DNA of 64,000 nucleotides, from assembly GCA_958402445.1 (NCBI GenBank), contig CATXTO010000002.1:97504-161503 (forward strand). Direction: 5' to 3'. The translations under genes were made by a program, and so were the position numbers. Positions 24,459 to 33,273 of this stretch are shown here, in pieces. This DNA comes from an uncultured Eubacteriales bacterium (GTDB lineage Bacteria; Bacillota; Clostridia; Oscillospirales; Oscillospiraceae). The notes under the pieces were generated by a model, which worked only from the letters and a program-made list of their open reading frames with translations, did no database searches and had not been told where the DNA came from. The stretch's first letter is position 1. Every line of letters begins with the position of its first letter.

Positions 24459-25192
24459 TTTGTCAGTTTGAGAGGCAACGCGAATCAATTCAAAGCTGGC
24501 ATTAGGTTGATTGAAAACACACCTTAAACTGAGGTATGTTTTTCGACAGATAAATTCCACGGTGGGCCACATTTCTGGAGCCGGGCGCTCCCCTCGGCGG
24601 GAACGCCCCCGTCAGAGGAATCACCTCCAACATAGCAAGTGCCGGGCCCAATGGCCCGGCACTTGCGGCGTTTGTCCTTGGTTACCCCTCACGCCGGCGG
24701 AGGGCCCTGGTCAAGGCCCGGCCAGTGCGCACATAGGCCGGCTCGCGCAAAATTGCGCCAGCAATTTTACAGCCTTGACAGAGGACGGGCGGCGGAGTAT
24801 TCACCTTCGGACAAACGCTATCGCAAGCGGGGCTTTTCCCAGCTGTGGGCGGGTTGGCGCTCCGATGCCTTCGGCTCCTTGCGCTTCGGGGCTGGCTTCT
24901 CAAGTTCTCCTTGACTTTGGGTACGTCCGCTTCAATGCAAGAACACAGCTGTAAATCGATGCGTTTGGTGCGTATAGATGCATGAATTGGATATAGCCAG
25001 AGAGCGTTTGGTTTTTGCGTTCCTTTTGCTTCTGGCGGAGAAGTTCTGTCCGCTAGTCGGTGAGGGCGTCTACCTCGTCCTGGATGGCCTCGGTCAGCAT
25101 GCCAAGTGTGCCAAGGTGTCGATCTTTTACCCTATTAGGAACTTAAACATAAAACAGGAAAGCCTTGAAGCCCTACAGTCTCAAGACTTTCC
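24459..25192. other. Gene-poor stretch with GC-rich insert and mobile-element debris
   Basis: 24550-24910 is much more GC-rich than both flanks and holds a perfect 14-bp hairpin (GCAAGTGCCGGGCC 24635-24648 / GGCCCGGCACTTGC 24653-24666). Frames of 60-90 codons exist on both strands but look like GC-rich noise. On the minus strand about 25110-24960 reads GMLTEAIQDEVDALTD, stop, RTELLRQKQKERKNQTLSGYIQFMHL, which looks like the tail of a decayed gene. 25150-25192 is the terminator hairpin (GGAAAG ... CTTTCC, minus strand) that follows att-like site 3. No intact gene is supported. Confidence 0.45.
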
Positions 25193-25217
25193 TGGTCTGA
25201 GTTAAATTATAGGATCT
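25193..25217 (-). repeat. att-like site 3 (tRNA-Pro tail)
   Basis: Minus strand AGATCCTATAATTT followed by AACTCAGACCA (core 25203-25193). It is followed by a terminator-like hairpin down to about 25150. Confidence 0.7.
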
Positions 25218-25276
25218 GTTGAAACCAAGGAATGCCAATGGTTTGTAGCCCGTTAACACGAAGTTATTATCCAAGA

Positions 25277-25483
25277 TTATTTATCAACCGAAATGAAGCC
25301 ACAAAGTGGGCACGTATGATCATATTTTGCAGGGCCGGAATATTTGCATCTGGGACATGTGCAATAGTTTCGCATAGTTAATCCTTCTAATTTAAATATG
25401 TCTTTTAAAATACTGTCACTCAATTTTTGTGTTCGCGTGTGATTTTGAGATTTACTAAGAATATCGGAGCCGCAAACCCGCAT
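25277..25483 (-). CDS. Small zinc-ribbon protein
   Basis: Up to 68 residues; the C-terminal 32 (MRNYCTCPRCKYSGPAKYDHTCPLCGFISVDK) form a rubredoxin-like zinc ribbon with two CxxC pairs. The outer ATG (25483) has no ribosome site. The inner ATG (25375) has AGAAGGA 6 bases ahead, so the 32-residue form may be the real product. It is the only gene of cassette C, between att-like sites 2 and 3. Function unknown; a small immunity, antitoxin or nucleic-acid-binding role is speculation. Confidence 0.5.
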   Translation of the reverse strand: MRVCGSDILSKSQNHTRTQKLSDSILKDIFKLEGLTMRNYCTCPRCKYSGPAKYDHTCPLCGFISVDK

Positions 25484-25533
25484 GAATACAAGTATAGTAA
25501 AAGACCGCCGACAAAAGTTGACGGTCTTTTTAA

Positions 25534-25558
25534 TGGTCCGAATGTAATTATAGGATCT
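25534..25558 (-). repeat. att-like site 2 (tRNA-Pro tail)
   Basis: Minus strand AGATCCTATAATTA followed by CATTCGGACCA (core 25544-25534), then a hairpin AAAGACCGTCAAC/GTCGGCGGTCTTTT that is almost the same as the terminator of tRNA-Pro(GGG). Confidence 0.75.
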
Positions 25559-25611
25559 GGAAAAAACGGTTATATCAACAGTTTTGACGCAGCAAGCAAG
25601 AGACTTTATCC

Positions 25612-26976
25612 TTAAATTGTTCGGTCCAGAACAGTTACCTGCGTGATGACGTCGCGGAGGCGGTCATTGCCTACCATATATTCAAGGACTTCGTCCGAGG
25701 TATCACAGAGCTTTTCTGTTTCTCTCTGATAGGCTGTGGAAATGCCGATTTTCCTATTGCTGCGATGTGTAATACAGTATATTTTTCCGTTCCATATGAA
25801 TTCAACCTCTCCATGCCATCTCATGCACGTTTTAAAGTCGCTGATTGTTGTAAATCGGTTTTGCTCCGGGGTATTTGCAGGAATGACCGTGTTTTTCATA
25901 AAGCACAATTCTCCATATTTTTTGAGCTCCGGTGCTCCATTCGGGTAGTTTATTGGCGGCTGGGGATCAGGATATCCCGCAGGATTATCCCAATAAATCG
26001 GGTGATCATGTGGATCGGTATGTGCCCATGGCTGTTTATGGTCTGTATAATGGCGCTCAGTTATTGCACGTCCATCCTCGCCGATCTTCGTGTCAACACG
26101 ATAACCGTTCTTATAGGTTGTCTTTATTTCTCCCGGGGTGCCTAGAAATCGCTGATCCTGCGGTTTATTAGGGTTTGGTCTCCATTTTCCGCCGTAGGCG
26201 CTACCGCCGCCCTTGACGGCACCGTCACCGATCAGGAACGGTTCTATTGTATCACGATTCGGGCTTGGTGTCCTACCAATTTTGAACGCGTCCAAATTTT
26301 CTTTTTGAAATCCCCGCTCATAGCTCATGTATTTCCAGGAACTGCGTTCATAGTCCACGTACACGATATTGCCCTGCATCTCGGGAAACGGCGTGTTGTA
26401 GCAGATAATTTTTTCCGGCTCAATGCGGTGCAACATTTCATTGTAACCAGCCATAAACCATTCCTTCTGATTCTGCCGGTTATCGTGTTCGGATGCCATG
26501 TAGGTGGAAACCGCCACCACACTGCCTTTTTCAATCCCCTCAAAACAGAAGCCAAAGGTGGATTCATCTCCCCAGTTGACCGTTGGGATCACGCGAATTC
26601 CCTTGGATGCCCAGTAGGCTCCGCACCAGCGGTTGCGAAACAAATTGTAAAGCTGCATCACCGGAGCCATCTCCAGATACATACTAAAATCCGGCGACAA
26701 CACCGCCCGATAGCGGGCCAGCTTCTCAATGTCGCTGTCCGGGTTCTTCCAGACCCGCTCGAAGCGATAGTCGTACAGGAAGAAATGCACCATTCGGTCA
26801 AGATGATTCCGATCTTCCAAGTGAGTCTTGTCGAACCCAATGAGCAGCAAGTCATCAAAATCACCGGGAATTTCCTGAAACTTTGGGATCACGGGAATTT
26901 TCAGCTTACCTTTTCCGGAAAATTGATTGCGGAGCAGAGTCTGACAAGTGCGGTAATGATAGTTTTCTTCCGTCAT
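25612..26976 (-). CDS. DUF4417-headed polymorphic-toxin-like protein, copy 1
   Basis: About 454 residues. Residues 1-235 are a DUF4417-type domain (IPVIPKFQEIPGDFDDLLLIGFDK ... YMASEHDNRQNQKEWFMAGYNEMLHRIEPEKIICYNTPFPEM). Then a Gly-rich joint GGGSAYGGKW, a GTPGEIKTTYKNG beta region with the His motifs HYTDHKQP and DPHDHPIYW, as in polymorphic toxin tips, and a 90-residue tail (FTTISDFKTCMRWHGEVEFIWNG ... RLRDVITQVTVLDRTI). ATG 26976 is chosen since AGGAGG lies 6 bases before it. The first two thirds are nearly identical at DNA level to copy 2; the rest is diverged. No signal peptide. Confidence 0.75.
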   Translation of the reverse strand: MTEENYHYRTCQTLLRNQFSGKGKLKIPVIPKFQEIPGDFDDLLLIGFDKTHLEDRNHLDRMVHFFLYDYRFERVWKNPDSDIEKLARYRAVLSPDFSMYLEMAPVMQLYNLFRNRWCGAYWASKGIRVIPTVNWGDESTFGFCFEGIEKGSVVAVSTYMASEHDNRQNQKEWFMAGYNEMLHRIEPEKIICYNTPFPEMQGNIVYVDYERSSWKYMSYERGFQKENLDAFKIGRTPSPNRDTIEPFLIGDGAVKGGGSAYGGKWRPNPNKPQDQRFLGTPGEIKTTYKNGYRVDTKIGEDGRAITERHYTDHKQPWAHTDPHDHPIYWDNPAGYPDPQPPINYPNGAPELKKYGELCFMKNTVIPANTPEQNRFTTISDFKTCMRWHGEVEFIWNGKIYCITHRSNRKIGISTAYQRETEKLCDTSDEVLEYMVGNDRLRDVITQVTVLDRTI

Positions 26977-27084
26977 AATTGGCCTCCTATTCATAGTAAG
27001 GAATAAATCCTTCTACTTGTAGGCCTAAAACAAAAAAAGTTGCACGTTTCCGCACGACAAAAAATTTATAAAATAGAAATAAAA

Positions 27085-27113
27085 AAGGGTAAGTTCCATA
27101 AGGACTTACCCTT
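27085..27113 (-). terminator. Copy of the tRNA-Pro(CGG) terminator
   Basis: Minus strand AAGGGTAAGTCC (27113-27102) pairs with GAACTTACCCTT (27096-27085), then TTTTATTTC. It duplicates the hairpin at 28654-28682 and starts cassette B. Confidence 0.7.
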
Positions 27114-27137
27114 GGTCCGAGTGTAATTATAGGATCT
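27113..27137 (-). repeat. att-like site 1 (tRNA-Pro tail)
   Basis: Minus strand AGATCCTATAATTA followed by CACTCGGACCA (core 27123-27113). The core equals the last 11 bases of tRNA-Pro(GGG) and differs by one base from those of tRNA-Pro(CGG). Confidence 0.78.
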
Positions 27138-27189
27138 GACGAAGCCCAGTAATACCAATGGTTTGCAGCTGTCAGCAAGAGGTTTTAGC

Positions 27190-28545
27190 TTAAATTGTAC
27201 GCTCGATTACAGTTACCCGCGTAATAACATCCCGCAGGCGGTCAGAGCCTACCATGTATTCGAGGACTTCATCTGCTGTATCGAATTGCTTTGTTGTCTC
27301 AGGCTGATTCCACAGATAAATAATGATTTTCCCGGCTCCGTGGGAAATCCCGTATTTCTGTTCACCCCAATTAAATTCGACTTCTGCGCCACGCTTCATG
27401 CTCCATTTAAAATCACTTATGGTTTTGAAGCGATTCTCCTCCGGCGTACTTGTATCATAGATTACTGATGGCATAAGCTCCCTCCCAATAAAACATTTCA
27501 AAAAGTCAGACCCAATTCCATTGATGGGATCGCTCCAACTGGGAAAGCCGGTCATAGGATCATATGAAATGATATGTCCGTGCGGATTATGATGAATGCT
27601 GTCATTTCCGTGTGTAGAGTGATGGATTTCCTTGATTGCCTTCCCACTGTCACCGATCAAGGTTTCTGTTTTTTCTCCACTCTTGGAGTAGGTAACTTTA
27701 ACTTCACCGGGCGCGCCGCTTAAACGACTGTCCTTTGCCTGGGTAGGTTTCCATTTCCCACCATAGGCGCTGCCGCCGCCCTTGAAGGCACCGTCACCGA
27801 TCAGGAACGGTTCTATTGTATCACGATTTAGATTTGGTGTACCACCAAATTTGAACGCGTCCAGATCTTCTTTTCGAAAACCTCGCTCATAGCTCATGTA
27901 TTTCCAGGAACTGCGCTCATAGTCCACGTACACGATATTGCCCTGCATCTCGGGAAACGGCGTGTTGTAGCAGATAATTTTTTCCGGCTCAATGCGGTGC
28001 AACATTTCATTGTAACCAGCCATAAACCATTCCTTCTGATTCTGCCGGTTATCGTGTTCGGATGCCATGTAGGTGGAAACCGCCACCACACTGCCTTTTT
28101 CAATTCCATCAAAACAGAAATCAAAGGTGGATTCGTCGCCCCAGTTGACCGTAGGGATCACGCGAATTCCCTTGGACGCCCAGTAGGCTCCGCACCAGCG
28201 GTTGCGGAAGACATTGTAGAGCTGCATCACCGGAGCCATCTCCAGATACATACTAAAATCCGGCGACAACACCGCCCGATAGCGGGCCAGCTTCTCAATG
28301 TCGCTGTCCGGGTTCTTCCAGACCCGCTCGAAGCGATAGTCGTACAGGAAGAAATGCACCATTCGGTCAAGATGATTCCGATCTTCCAAGTGAGTCTTGT
28401 CGAACCCAATGAGCAGCAAGTCATCAAAATCACCGGGAATTTCCTGAAACTTTGGGATCACGGGAATTTTCAGCTTACCTTTTCCGGAAAATTGATTGCG
28501 GAGCAGAGTCTGACAAGTGCGGTAATGATAGTTTTCTTCCGTCAT
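27190..28545 (-). CDS. DUF4417-headed polymorphic-toxin-like protein, copy 2
   Basis: About 451 residues with the same plan as copy 1: DUF4417 domain (residues 1 to about 235), GGGSAYGGKW joint, a His-rich beta region (HHSTHGNDSIHHNPHGHIISY) and the shared tail FKTISDFKWSMKRGAEVEFNWG ... RLRDVITRVTVIERTI. ATG 28545 follows AGGAGG by 6 bases. It begins about 135 bases after the tRNA-Pro(CGG) 3' end, behind that tRNA's terminator. The DNA of the first 700 or so bases is almost the same as in copy 1, pointing to recent duplication or gene conversion, while the second half differs in most positions. Activity is not established. Confidence 0.75.
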   Translation of the reverse strand: MTEENYHYRTCQTLLRNQFSGKGKLKIPVIPKFQEIPGDFDDLLLIGFDKTHLEDRNHLDRMVHFFLYDYRFERVWKNPDSDIEKLARYRAVLSPDFSMYLEMAPVMQLYNVFRNRWCGAYWASKGIRVIPTVNWGDESTFDFCFDGIEKGSVVAVSTYMASEHDNRQNQKEWFMAGYNEMLHRIEPEKIICYNTPFPEMQGNIVYVDYERSSWKYMSYERGFRKEDLDAFKFGGTPNLNRDTIEPFLIGDGAFKGGGSAYGGKWKPTQAKDSRLSGAPGEVKVTYSKSGEKTETLIGDSGKAIKEIHHSTHGNDSIHHNPHGHIISYDPMTGFPSWSDPINGIGSDFLKCFIGRELMPSVIYDTSTPEENRFKTISDFKWSMKRGAEVEFNWGEQKYGISHGAGKIIIYLWNQPETTKQFDTADEVLEYMVGSDRLRDVITRVTVIERTI

Positions 28546-28653
28546 AATTGGCCTCCTATTCATAGTAAGGAATAAATCCTTCTACTTGTAGGCCTAAAAC
28601 AAAAAAAGTTGCACGTTTCCGCACGACAATATATTTATAAAATAGAAATAAAA

Positions 28654-28682
28654 AAGGGTAAGTCCCATAAGGACTTACCCTT
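28654..28682 (-). terminator. tRNA-Pro(CGG) terminator
   Basis: Minus strand AAGGGTAAGTCC / GGACTTACCCTT, 12-bp perfect stem starting at the tRNA end, followed by TTTTATTTC. Confidence 0.8.
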
Positions 28683-28758
28683 GGTCGGAGTGGCGGGATT
28701 CGAACCCGCGGCCTCTTGGTCCCGAACCAAGCGCGATACCAAACTTCGCCACACCCCG
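28682..28758 (-). tRNA. tRNA-Pro (anticodon CGG)
   Basis: 77-nt cloverleaf including encoded CCA. Acceptor CGGGGTG / CACTCCG pairs with one G-U; anticodon stem CTTGG / CCAAG holds loop TTCGGGA with anticodon CGG; T-arm GCGGGTTCGAATCCCGC. Discriminator A. Its last 11 bases are reused as the core of the att-like sites downstream. Confidence 0.95.
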
Positions 28759-28777
28759 CGATTATGACAGCTTACTT

Positions 28778-28806
28778 ATTATAGTGGAGCGAGTAACACC
28801 TGTCAA
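28778..28806 (-). promoter_or_regulatory. Promoter of tRNA-Pro(CGG)
   Basis: Minus strand perfect TTGACA (28806-28801), 17-nt spacer, perfect TATAAT (28783-28778), 20 bases before the tRNA. Confidence 0.85.
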
Positions 28807-28862
28807 GTCCAAAAGCATATTTTTCCCACCGCATCATAGAATTTACCGGCAGGTGATCGAAA

Positions 28863-29294
28863 ATGGAACTATTTGAAACAGGCCCAATTCATCGAATTGA
28901 GTACCCGGTTACGGAATTGACGCCGCTACCGGACCCGGAAGCTGCGCCGGAAGAAGACAAGCAGCAGCAAAGCGGAGGTAAGCTTGGGAAAATTTTGCGT
29001 GGTCAATTTCTTGGCGCCCTGGCCATCTGCTTGGTGGTGCTGACTATGCAGTTTTGGTGGCCAGGCGGCGTGAAAACAGCTCGGCAATGGCTGGTTTGCG
29101 AGGAGGCAAGCCCCTTGGAGGCTGCGGCGCAAACCTTTGTTTCGGACGTGCTGCAGGGAGAATCCGTAGAGGATGCGGTGGTGGCATTCTGTCTGGAGGT
29201 CCTGGACCACGCGCAACCCTCCGGAGACTCCGATCCCACGCAGGAGGAACACGATGCGACGGAAATGGAACCCCAACAGCATGCCGCGCCTTAA
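28863..29294 (+). CDS. Small membrane protein upstream of SpoIVFB-like protease
   Basis: 143 residues: an acidic, Pro/Gln-rich cytoplasmic N-terminus (about 1-45), one membrane segment (LGALAICLVVLTMQFWW, about 57-73), then an extracytoplasmic helical part (ASPLEAAAQTFVSDVLQGESVEDAVVAFCLEVL) and an acidic tail. The order matches spoIVFA-spoIVFB in sporulating Firmicutes, where SpoIVFA tethers and inhibits the protease, but the M23-like domain of SpoIVFA is missing. The call as a SpoIVFA-like partner is inference from position. It overlaps the protease gene by 41 bases. Confidence 0.55.
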   Translation: MELFETGPIHRIEYPVTELTPLPDPEAAPEEDKQQQSGGKLGKILRGQFLGALAICLVVLTMQFWWPGGVKTARQWLVCEEASPLEAAAQTFVSDVLQGESVEDAVVAFCLEVLDHAQPSGDSDPTQEEHDATEMEPQQHAAP

Positions 29295-29841
29295 GGTCAG
29301 TCCCTGGCTTCTGGTATTCCTCTGCCTTTTTTACCGGCTGGACCCCGTCGGCTGCTTCTGGCCTTTCTTAGCCGCCGGAGCCATCCACGAGTTGGCCCAT
29401 TGTCTGGCGGTTCTTTTGTGCGGCGGGAGAATTACTGCCCTCCGCCTTGGACCGGCAGGGGCCGTGATGGAGACCTCGCCCCTGTCCTACGGACAGGAGG
29501 CGCTTTGTGCTTTGGCAGGACCAATTGTAGGTTTCCTGCTACTAGGGCTCGCCAGATGGCTGCCATGGCTGGCCTTTTGGGGGCTGGTGCAGGGCGTCTA
29601 TAACTTGCTCCCGGTCTACCCCATGGACGGCGGACGAGCTCTCCGGTGTCTGCTGCTGAGGAATTTGCCCTATGAACAAGGAATTCGGATCGCCAAGGCC
29701 GTCACGGTGGCTGTGGGAGCCGTTCTGGCGCTCCTGGGTGTTTACGCGACCTGCGTCCTGCATTGGGGCCTGTGGAGCGCGCTGGTGGCTGGTCTGCTGC
29801 TGTGGAGGGTACTCAATTGCGTCCAAGGGGAGCCTGGGTAA
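29254..29841 (+). CDS. Site-2 (M50) metalloprotease, SpoIVFB-like
   Basis: 195-residue intramembrane protease with several membrane segments. The zinc site is HELAH (around residue 41), and the second conserved motif is LLPVYPMDGGR (around 110), the position of the NPDG/PxDGG motif. SpoIVFB releases the mother-cell sigma factor sigma-K during sporulation; general S2P roles are also possible. ATG 29254 is chosen because AGGAGG lies 7 bases before it; the open frame upstream overlaps the previous gene. No CBS domain. Confidence 0.82.
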   Translation: MRRKWNPNSMPRLKVSPWLLVFLCLFYRLDPVGCFWPFLAAGAIHELAHCLAVLLCGGRITALRLGPAGAVMETSPLSYGQEALCALAGPIVGFLLLGLARWLPWLAFWGLVQGVYNLLPVYPMDGGRALRCLLLRNLPYEQGIRIAKAVTVAVGAVLALLGVYATCVLHWGLWSALVAGLLLWRVLNCVQGEPG

Positions 29842-29971
29842 AAAGCGGTTGCATTCCGCTGGCTTCTGGTTTAAAATGAGACAGATACATGGGGCTTTCA
29901 ACGGCAAGGACGAGACGCAGAACTGAATTCTTGGGATTCGCGTCATTCAGACCATACTAAGGAGGACCACC

Positions 29972-31441
29972 ATGATAGCAATTGCAGAAGCAATTTCTCA
30001 GGAACCCGTGGTGAAGGCCGGCAGGCGGCTACATCGCGCCCGCCTTTTGCCACCGGGATCAGAAAAATATCGCGCGATCCAGGCAATACTGAAATCACAG
30101 CCAGTGTCCTATTTTTTGACGCTTCATACCCTGCTCTGCCGGCTTTTGGGAGACGATACCCCGCTTTACCTTGTTACCGACTGGTCGGACCCTTCGGAGG
30201 TAATCGGCCTGCGGCTTGAGACAGATAAGGGAACAACCGATTATCCTGACTTGTGTTTTCTGGCGTTCTATACGGACTGGGAGAGACTCCCAGATTCAGG
30301 AATTGAAGAGATTTTTGCCCATGAACTCTCGCACTTGTGGCTGAGCCGAATGGGGTTCGATTTTTCTCGGTCAAAATCAAATAAATTTCACACTTGCACT
30401 GCAATAACCGACCCTTATCTGGCATTTTCGGAGGGATTTGCAGAGCATTTTGAGATTGTGACATAGGAACGAGGAGACTCAGCAGGAGCCCCCCAACTTT
30501 GGGATGACGGATATGATTTGGATGCCTGGCTCTGCAACCGCGATTCCCAGCTACGATTGTATGCGGTTAAGAATAACCGGTTTCTCTATCATACCGCTAT
30601 ACCCGTGCCAGAAGATCAGGATAGCTACCAACATTTACATATGGCTCACATCACTTCCTCCGCCTTTATGCCGGAGCAGCTCAAAAACGGCCTGCAAGCT
30701 ATTTCCAGCGAAGGCGTTGTAGCGTCGTTTTTCTATCAAATGTACAGAAGTGACCTTCTAAAGCAGACAAAGGCGTCTGATGCGGTGTGCCAGAATTGCG
30801 GGATTTCTTTGAATGAACTTGACCCAGAAACCAGACGATATGGGAAAATCTTTTATGCGCTGTCTCAGATGGATTTGAGGAAACCCTCCTTACTGGTTGA
30901 TTTTCTGCGGGCTTACTGTGTCAGCTTTCCCGGCGAAAGGAAAGAACTGCTCCATATTTTTCTCCGAGTGACCAGCTTTGTTACAGTAGACGAAGCGGCT
31001 GCGGAGCTTTTTGGTTCTCTATATCGAATTGGCAGGCGGGGCGAGCCGGCAATTTTTCAGCAAGAGCTGATTGCAGAGCGCCGCTGGAAGCAAGAAAAAC
31101 TGGAAGCGATTCTGTGCGGTACGCTGCCAATGGATAAGGCAATATACCCGAGTATCTGGGTGGAGGGAGACAAGGAGGTCTGCCCAGTCCCCTGGGATCC
31201 GGGGCGAACGGTACGCTACCGCTTTGATGTCAATGCAGCAACCGCCATAGATTATTTTTCCATAAATGGGCTTTCTCTTCCCGATTGCGCCGCTTTGGTG
31301 AAACTGCGGGAGAAACGGCGGGGATTTCAAAGCGTTCAAGAATTTCAGGAAGCATTGCGCAATGTGCAACAGACGGGGTGGGCGGCTCTCGCAACCGGGT
31401 CAGCTTGCACTTCTGAAGAAACCAAAGAGGGAAGTTTATGA
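29972..31441 (+). pseudogene. Zinc metalloprotease-like gene with an in-frame TAG
   Basis: One reading frame runs from ATG 29972 (after TAAGGAGG) to the stop at 31439-31441 and is interrupted only by TAG at 30464-30466. The first part (164 residues) has HELSH in EEIFAHELSHLWLSRMGFD with a downstream glutamate in FSEGFAEHFEIV, as in gluzincin peptidases. After the TAG the frame continues ERGDSAGAPQLWDDGYDLDAWL without loss of register, through a helical region with NCGISLNELDPETRRY, to a C-terminal helix-hairpin-helix (INGLSLPDCAALVKLREKRRGFQSVQEF). About 489 residues if read through. Either a recent nonsense mutation or two products; no ribosome site supports a restart. Confidence 0.72.
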
Positions 31442-33273
31442 CAGATTTACTGCAACGAATTTTGCCCACTGTGCAAAAGCCGGCCCGGTATGTGGGCGGG
31501 GAATACCGCCAGGTAATAAAGGATTTGAAGCAAGTGGATGTCCGGGTGGCGTTTTGCTTTCCGGATACCTACGAGCTGGGCATGTCCAATTTGGGCATGC
31601 GGATTCTATACGGTGTGATGAATCAAATGGACGGGGTCTGGTGCGAACGGGTGTTTGCCCCCTGGGGGGATATGGAGCAGGCCATGCGGGAGCATGGGCT
31701 TCCCCTGTGGGCTTTGGAAAGTCACGATCCCATCTCCGCGTTCGACATGATTGCCTTTACCGTCGGCTATGAGATGTGTTATTCCAACGTGCTGAATATG
31801 CTGCGCCTGGCCGGGGTCCCACTTTTGAGCCGGGACCGTGCTGGCCTGGAACAGATTGTGTTTGCCGGCGGCGTCTGTGCTTTTAATCCGGAGCCCCTGG
31901 CGGAGTTTATCGATTTCTTCTCCCTGGGCGAGGGCGAGGAGAGTACGGTGGAAATTTTAAGCCTGTACCGGCGTGCCAAGCGGGAAAACTGGTCAAAAGA
32001 TGAATTCCTTTTTCAGGTGGCCCGGATTCCGGGCGTGTACGTACCGTCTTTTTATACGCACAAGTATCATGCCGATGGCACGCTCGCATCCATTGAGCGA
32101 TTAGAAGGCGCGCCGGAGGTGGTCACCAAACGGATTGTGGAGGATTTAGACCGCGCCTATTTCCCCACAAAAACCATTGTCCCTTCCACAGAAATTGTGC
32201 ATGACCGCAGCAATCTGGAATTGTTCCGGGGCTGTGTCCGGGGATGCCGGTTCTGTCAGGCCGGCTTTTCCTGCCGCCCGGTCCGGAAGAAGAGTCCGGA
32301 GGTGCTCTGCCGGCAGGCAAAGGAGAGTTTGGCGGATTCGGGGAATCACGAACTGACGCTGGCCAGCCTCTCCACCTCAGACTACCGGGGCCTGCGGGAA
32401 CTGACGGATGCCCTGATACCTGTCTGCGAAGCTCAAAAAATTAACCTGTCCGTCCCCTCCCTGCGAGCGGACCATTTCTCCCGGGAACTGATGTGGAAGT
32501 TGCAAACCGTGCGGAAAAGCGGCCTGACCTTTGCGCCGGAGGCTGGGACCCAACGGCTTCGGGATGTGATCAATAAAAATCTGACGGAAGAGGAAATTTT
32601 GGATACCTGCGCCAACGCCTTTTCCGGCGGCTGGGACCATGTAAAGCTGTACTTCATGTTGGGCCTGCCCACGGAAACGGACGAAGATGTACTAGGCATT
32701 GCGGAGCTGGTCTATCAGGTCATAAAAACCTGGCAAAAAACCGCTGTCAACAAAAAACGGAGGCTACGCGTCCATGTCGCCACGGCCTTTTTCGTCCCCA
32801 AGCCTTTTACGCCCTTTCAATGGGAAAAGCAAATTTCCCCAGAGGAGTACACCCGGCGCCAGCGGCTGCTGAAGGACGCCATGCCGTCAAAAATGGTTGA
32901 ATACAATTGGCACGCGCCGGACCTGTCTAGGCTGGAGGCGGTCTTGGCTCGGGGCGACCGCAGGCTGGGCCCCGTCATCGCCTGGGCGGTGGAGCACGGC
33001 GCGCGGCTGGATGGGTGGGACGAATACTTCTCCTACCAAACCTGGCTGGACGCATTCTCCGCCTGCCATGTTGACCCGGATTTTTACACCACCCGGGGCT
33101 TTGATGAAGCAGAAACCCTTCCCTGGGAGACTATCTCCGTAGGAGTGGATAAGTCGTTTCTTTTGAGAGAACGACAAGAGGCATACCAGGGGCGGACCAC
33201 GCCGGATTGTCGTGCGGGCTGCTCCGGCTGCGGCGCGAACCGGCTGTTGAAGGAGGTGGGCTGCGATGCCTAG
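31438..33273 (+). CDS. TIGR03960-type B12-binding radical SAM protein
   Basis: 611-residue iron-sulfur enzyme. The N-terminal part resembles the B12-binding fold of this family (RVAFCFPDTYELGMSNLGMRILYGVMNQ). The radical SAM cluster motif is LFRGCVRGCRFCQAGF (CxxxCxxC, about residues 262-269), and the barrel continues to about residue 480. A Cys-rich end CRAGCSGCGANRL may bind a further metal. Its ATG overlaps the previous stop (ATGA), and its stop overlaps the next start by 8 bases. Such proteins always pair with the TIGR03936 protein encoded next; proposed roles are RNA modification, not proven. Confidence 0.9.
   Translation: MTDLLQRILPTVQKPARYVGGEYRQVIKDLKQVDVRVAFCFPDTYELGMSNLGMRILYGVMNQMDGVWCERVFAPWGDMEQAMREHGLPLWALESHDPISAFDMIAFTVGYEMCYSNVLNMLRLAGVPLLSRDRAGLEQIVFAGGVCAFNPEPLAEFIDFFSLGEGEESTVEILSLYRRAKRENWSKDEFLFQVARIPGVYVPSFYTHKYHADGTLASIERLEGAPEVVTKRIVEDLDRAYFPTKTIVPSTEIVHDRSNLELFRGCVRGCRFCQAGFSCRPVRKKSPEVLCRQAKESLADSGNHELTLASLSTSDYRGLRELTDALIPVCEAQKINLSVPSLRADHFSRELMWKLQTVRKSGLTFAPEAGTQRLRDVINKNLTEEEILDTCANAFSGGWDHVKLYFMLGLPTETDEDVLGIAELVYQVIKTWQKTAVNKKRRLRVHVATAFFVPKPFTPFQWEKQISPEEYTRRQRLLKDAMPSKMVEYNWHAPDLSRLEAVLARGDRRLGPVIAWAVEHGARLDGWDEYFSYQTWLDAFSACHVDPDFYTTRGFDEAETLPWETISVGVDKSFLLRERQEAYQGRTTPDCRAGCSGCGANRLLKEVGCDA

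Larger units (their letters stand above)
25193..28681 (-). mobile_element. Cassette array integrated behind tRNA-Pro(CGG)
   Basis: Three consecutive units on the minus strand, each starting right after a tRNA-Pro-like 3' tail: unit A 28681-27113, unit B 27112-25534, unit C 25533-25193. Each begins with a terminator hairpin, carries a gene, and ends with AGATCCTATAATT plus an 11-nt tail of the type CACTCGGACCA. Units A and B carry DUF4417-headed toxin-like genes; unit C carries a zinc-ribbon gene. Unit C begins with the terminator that belongs to tRNA-Pro(GGG) (compare 34166-34196), so exchange between the two tRNA sites is implied. No integrase lies inside. Confidence 0.7.

Noticed and set aside
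24639..24914. 91-codon plus-strand frame
   Set aside because: It lies in a GC-rich palindromic segment, is Arg/Gly-rich in several frames and starts inside a hairpin.
24978..25205. 75-codon plus-strand frame
   Set aside because: The opposite strand reads more like a gene remnant (EAIQDEVDALTD...LLRQKQKERKNQ), and the frame crosses att-like site 3.
26305..28575. Plus-strand frames of 190-233 codons
   Set aside because: They mirror the near-identical DUF4417 segments on the minus strand and repeat because those segments are duplicated; no ribosome sites.
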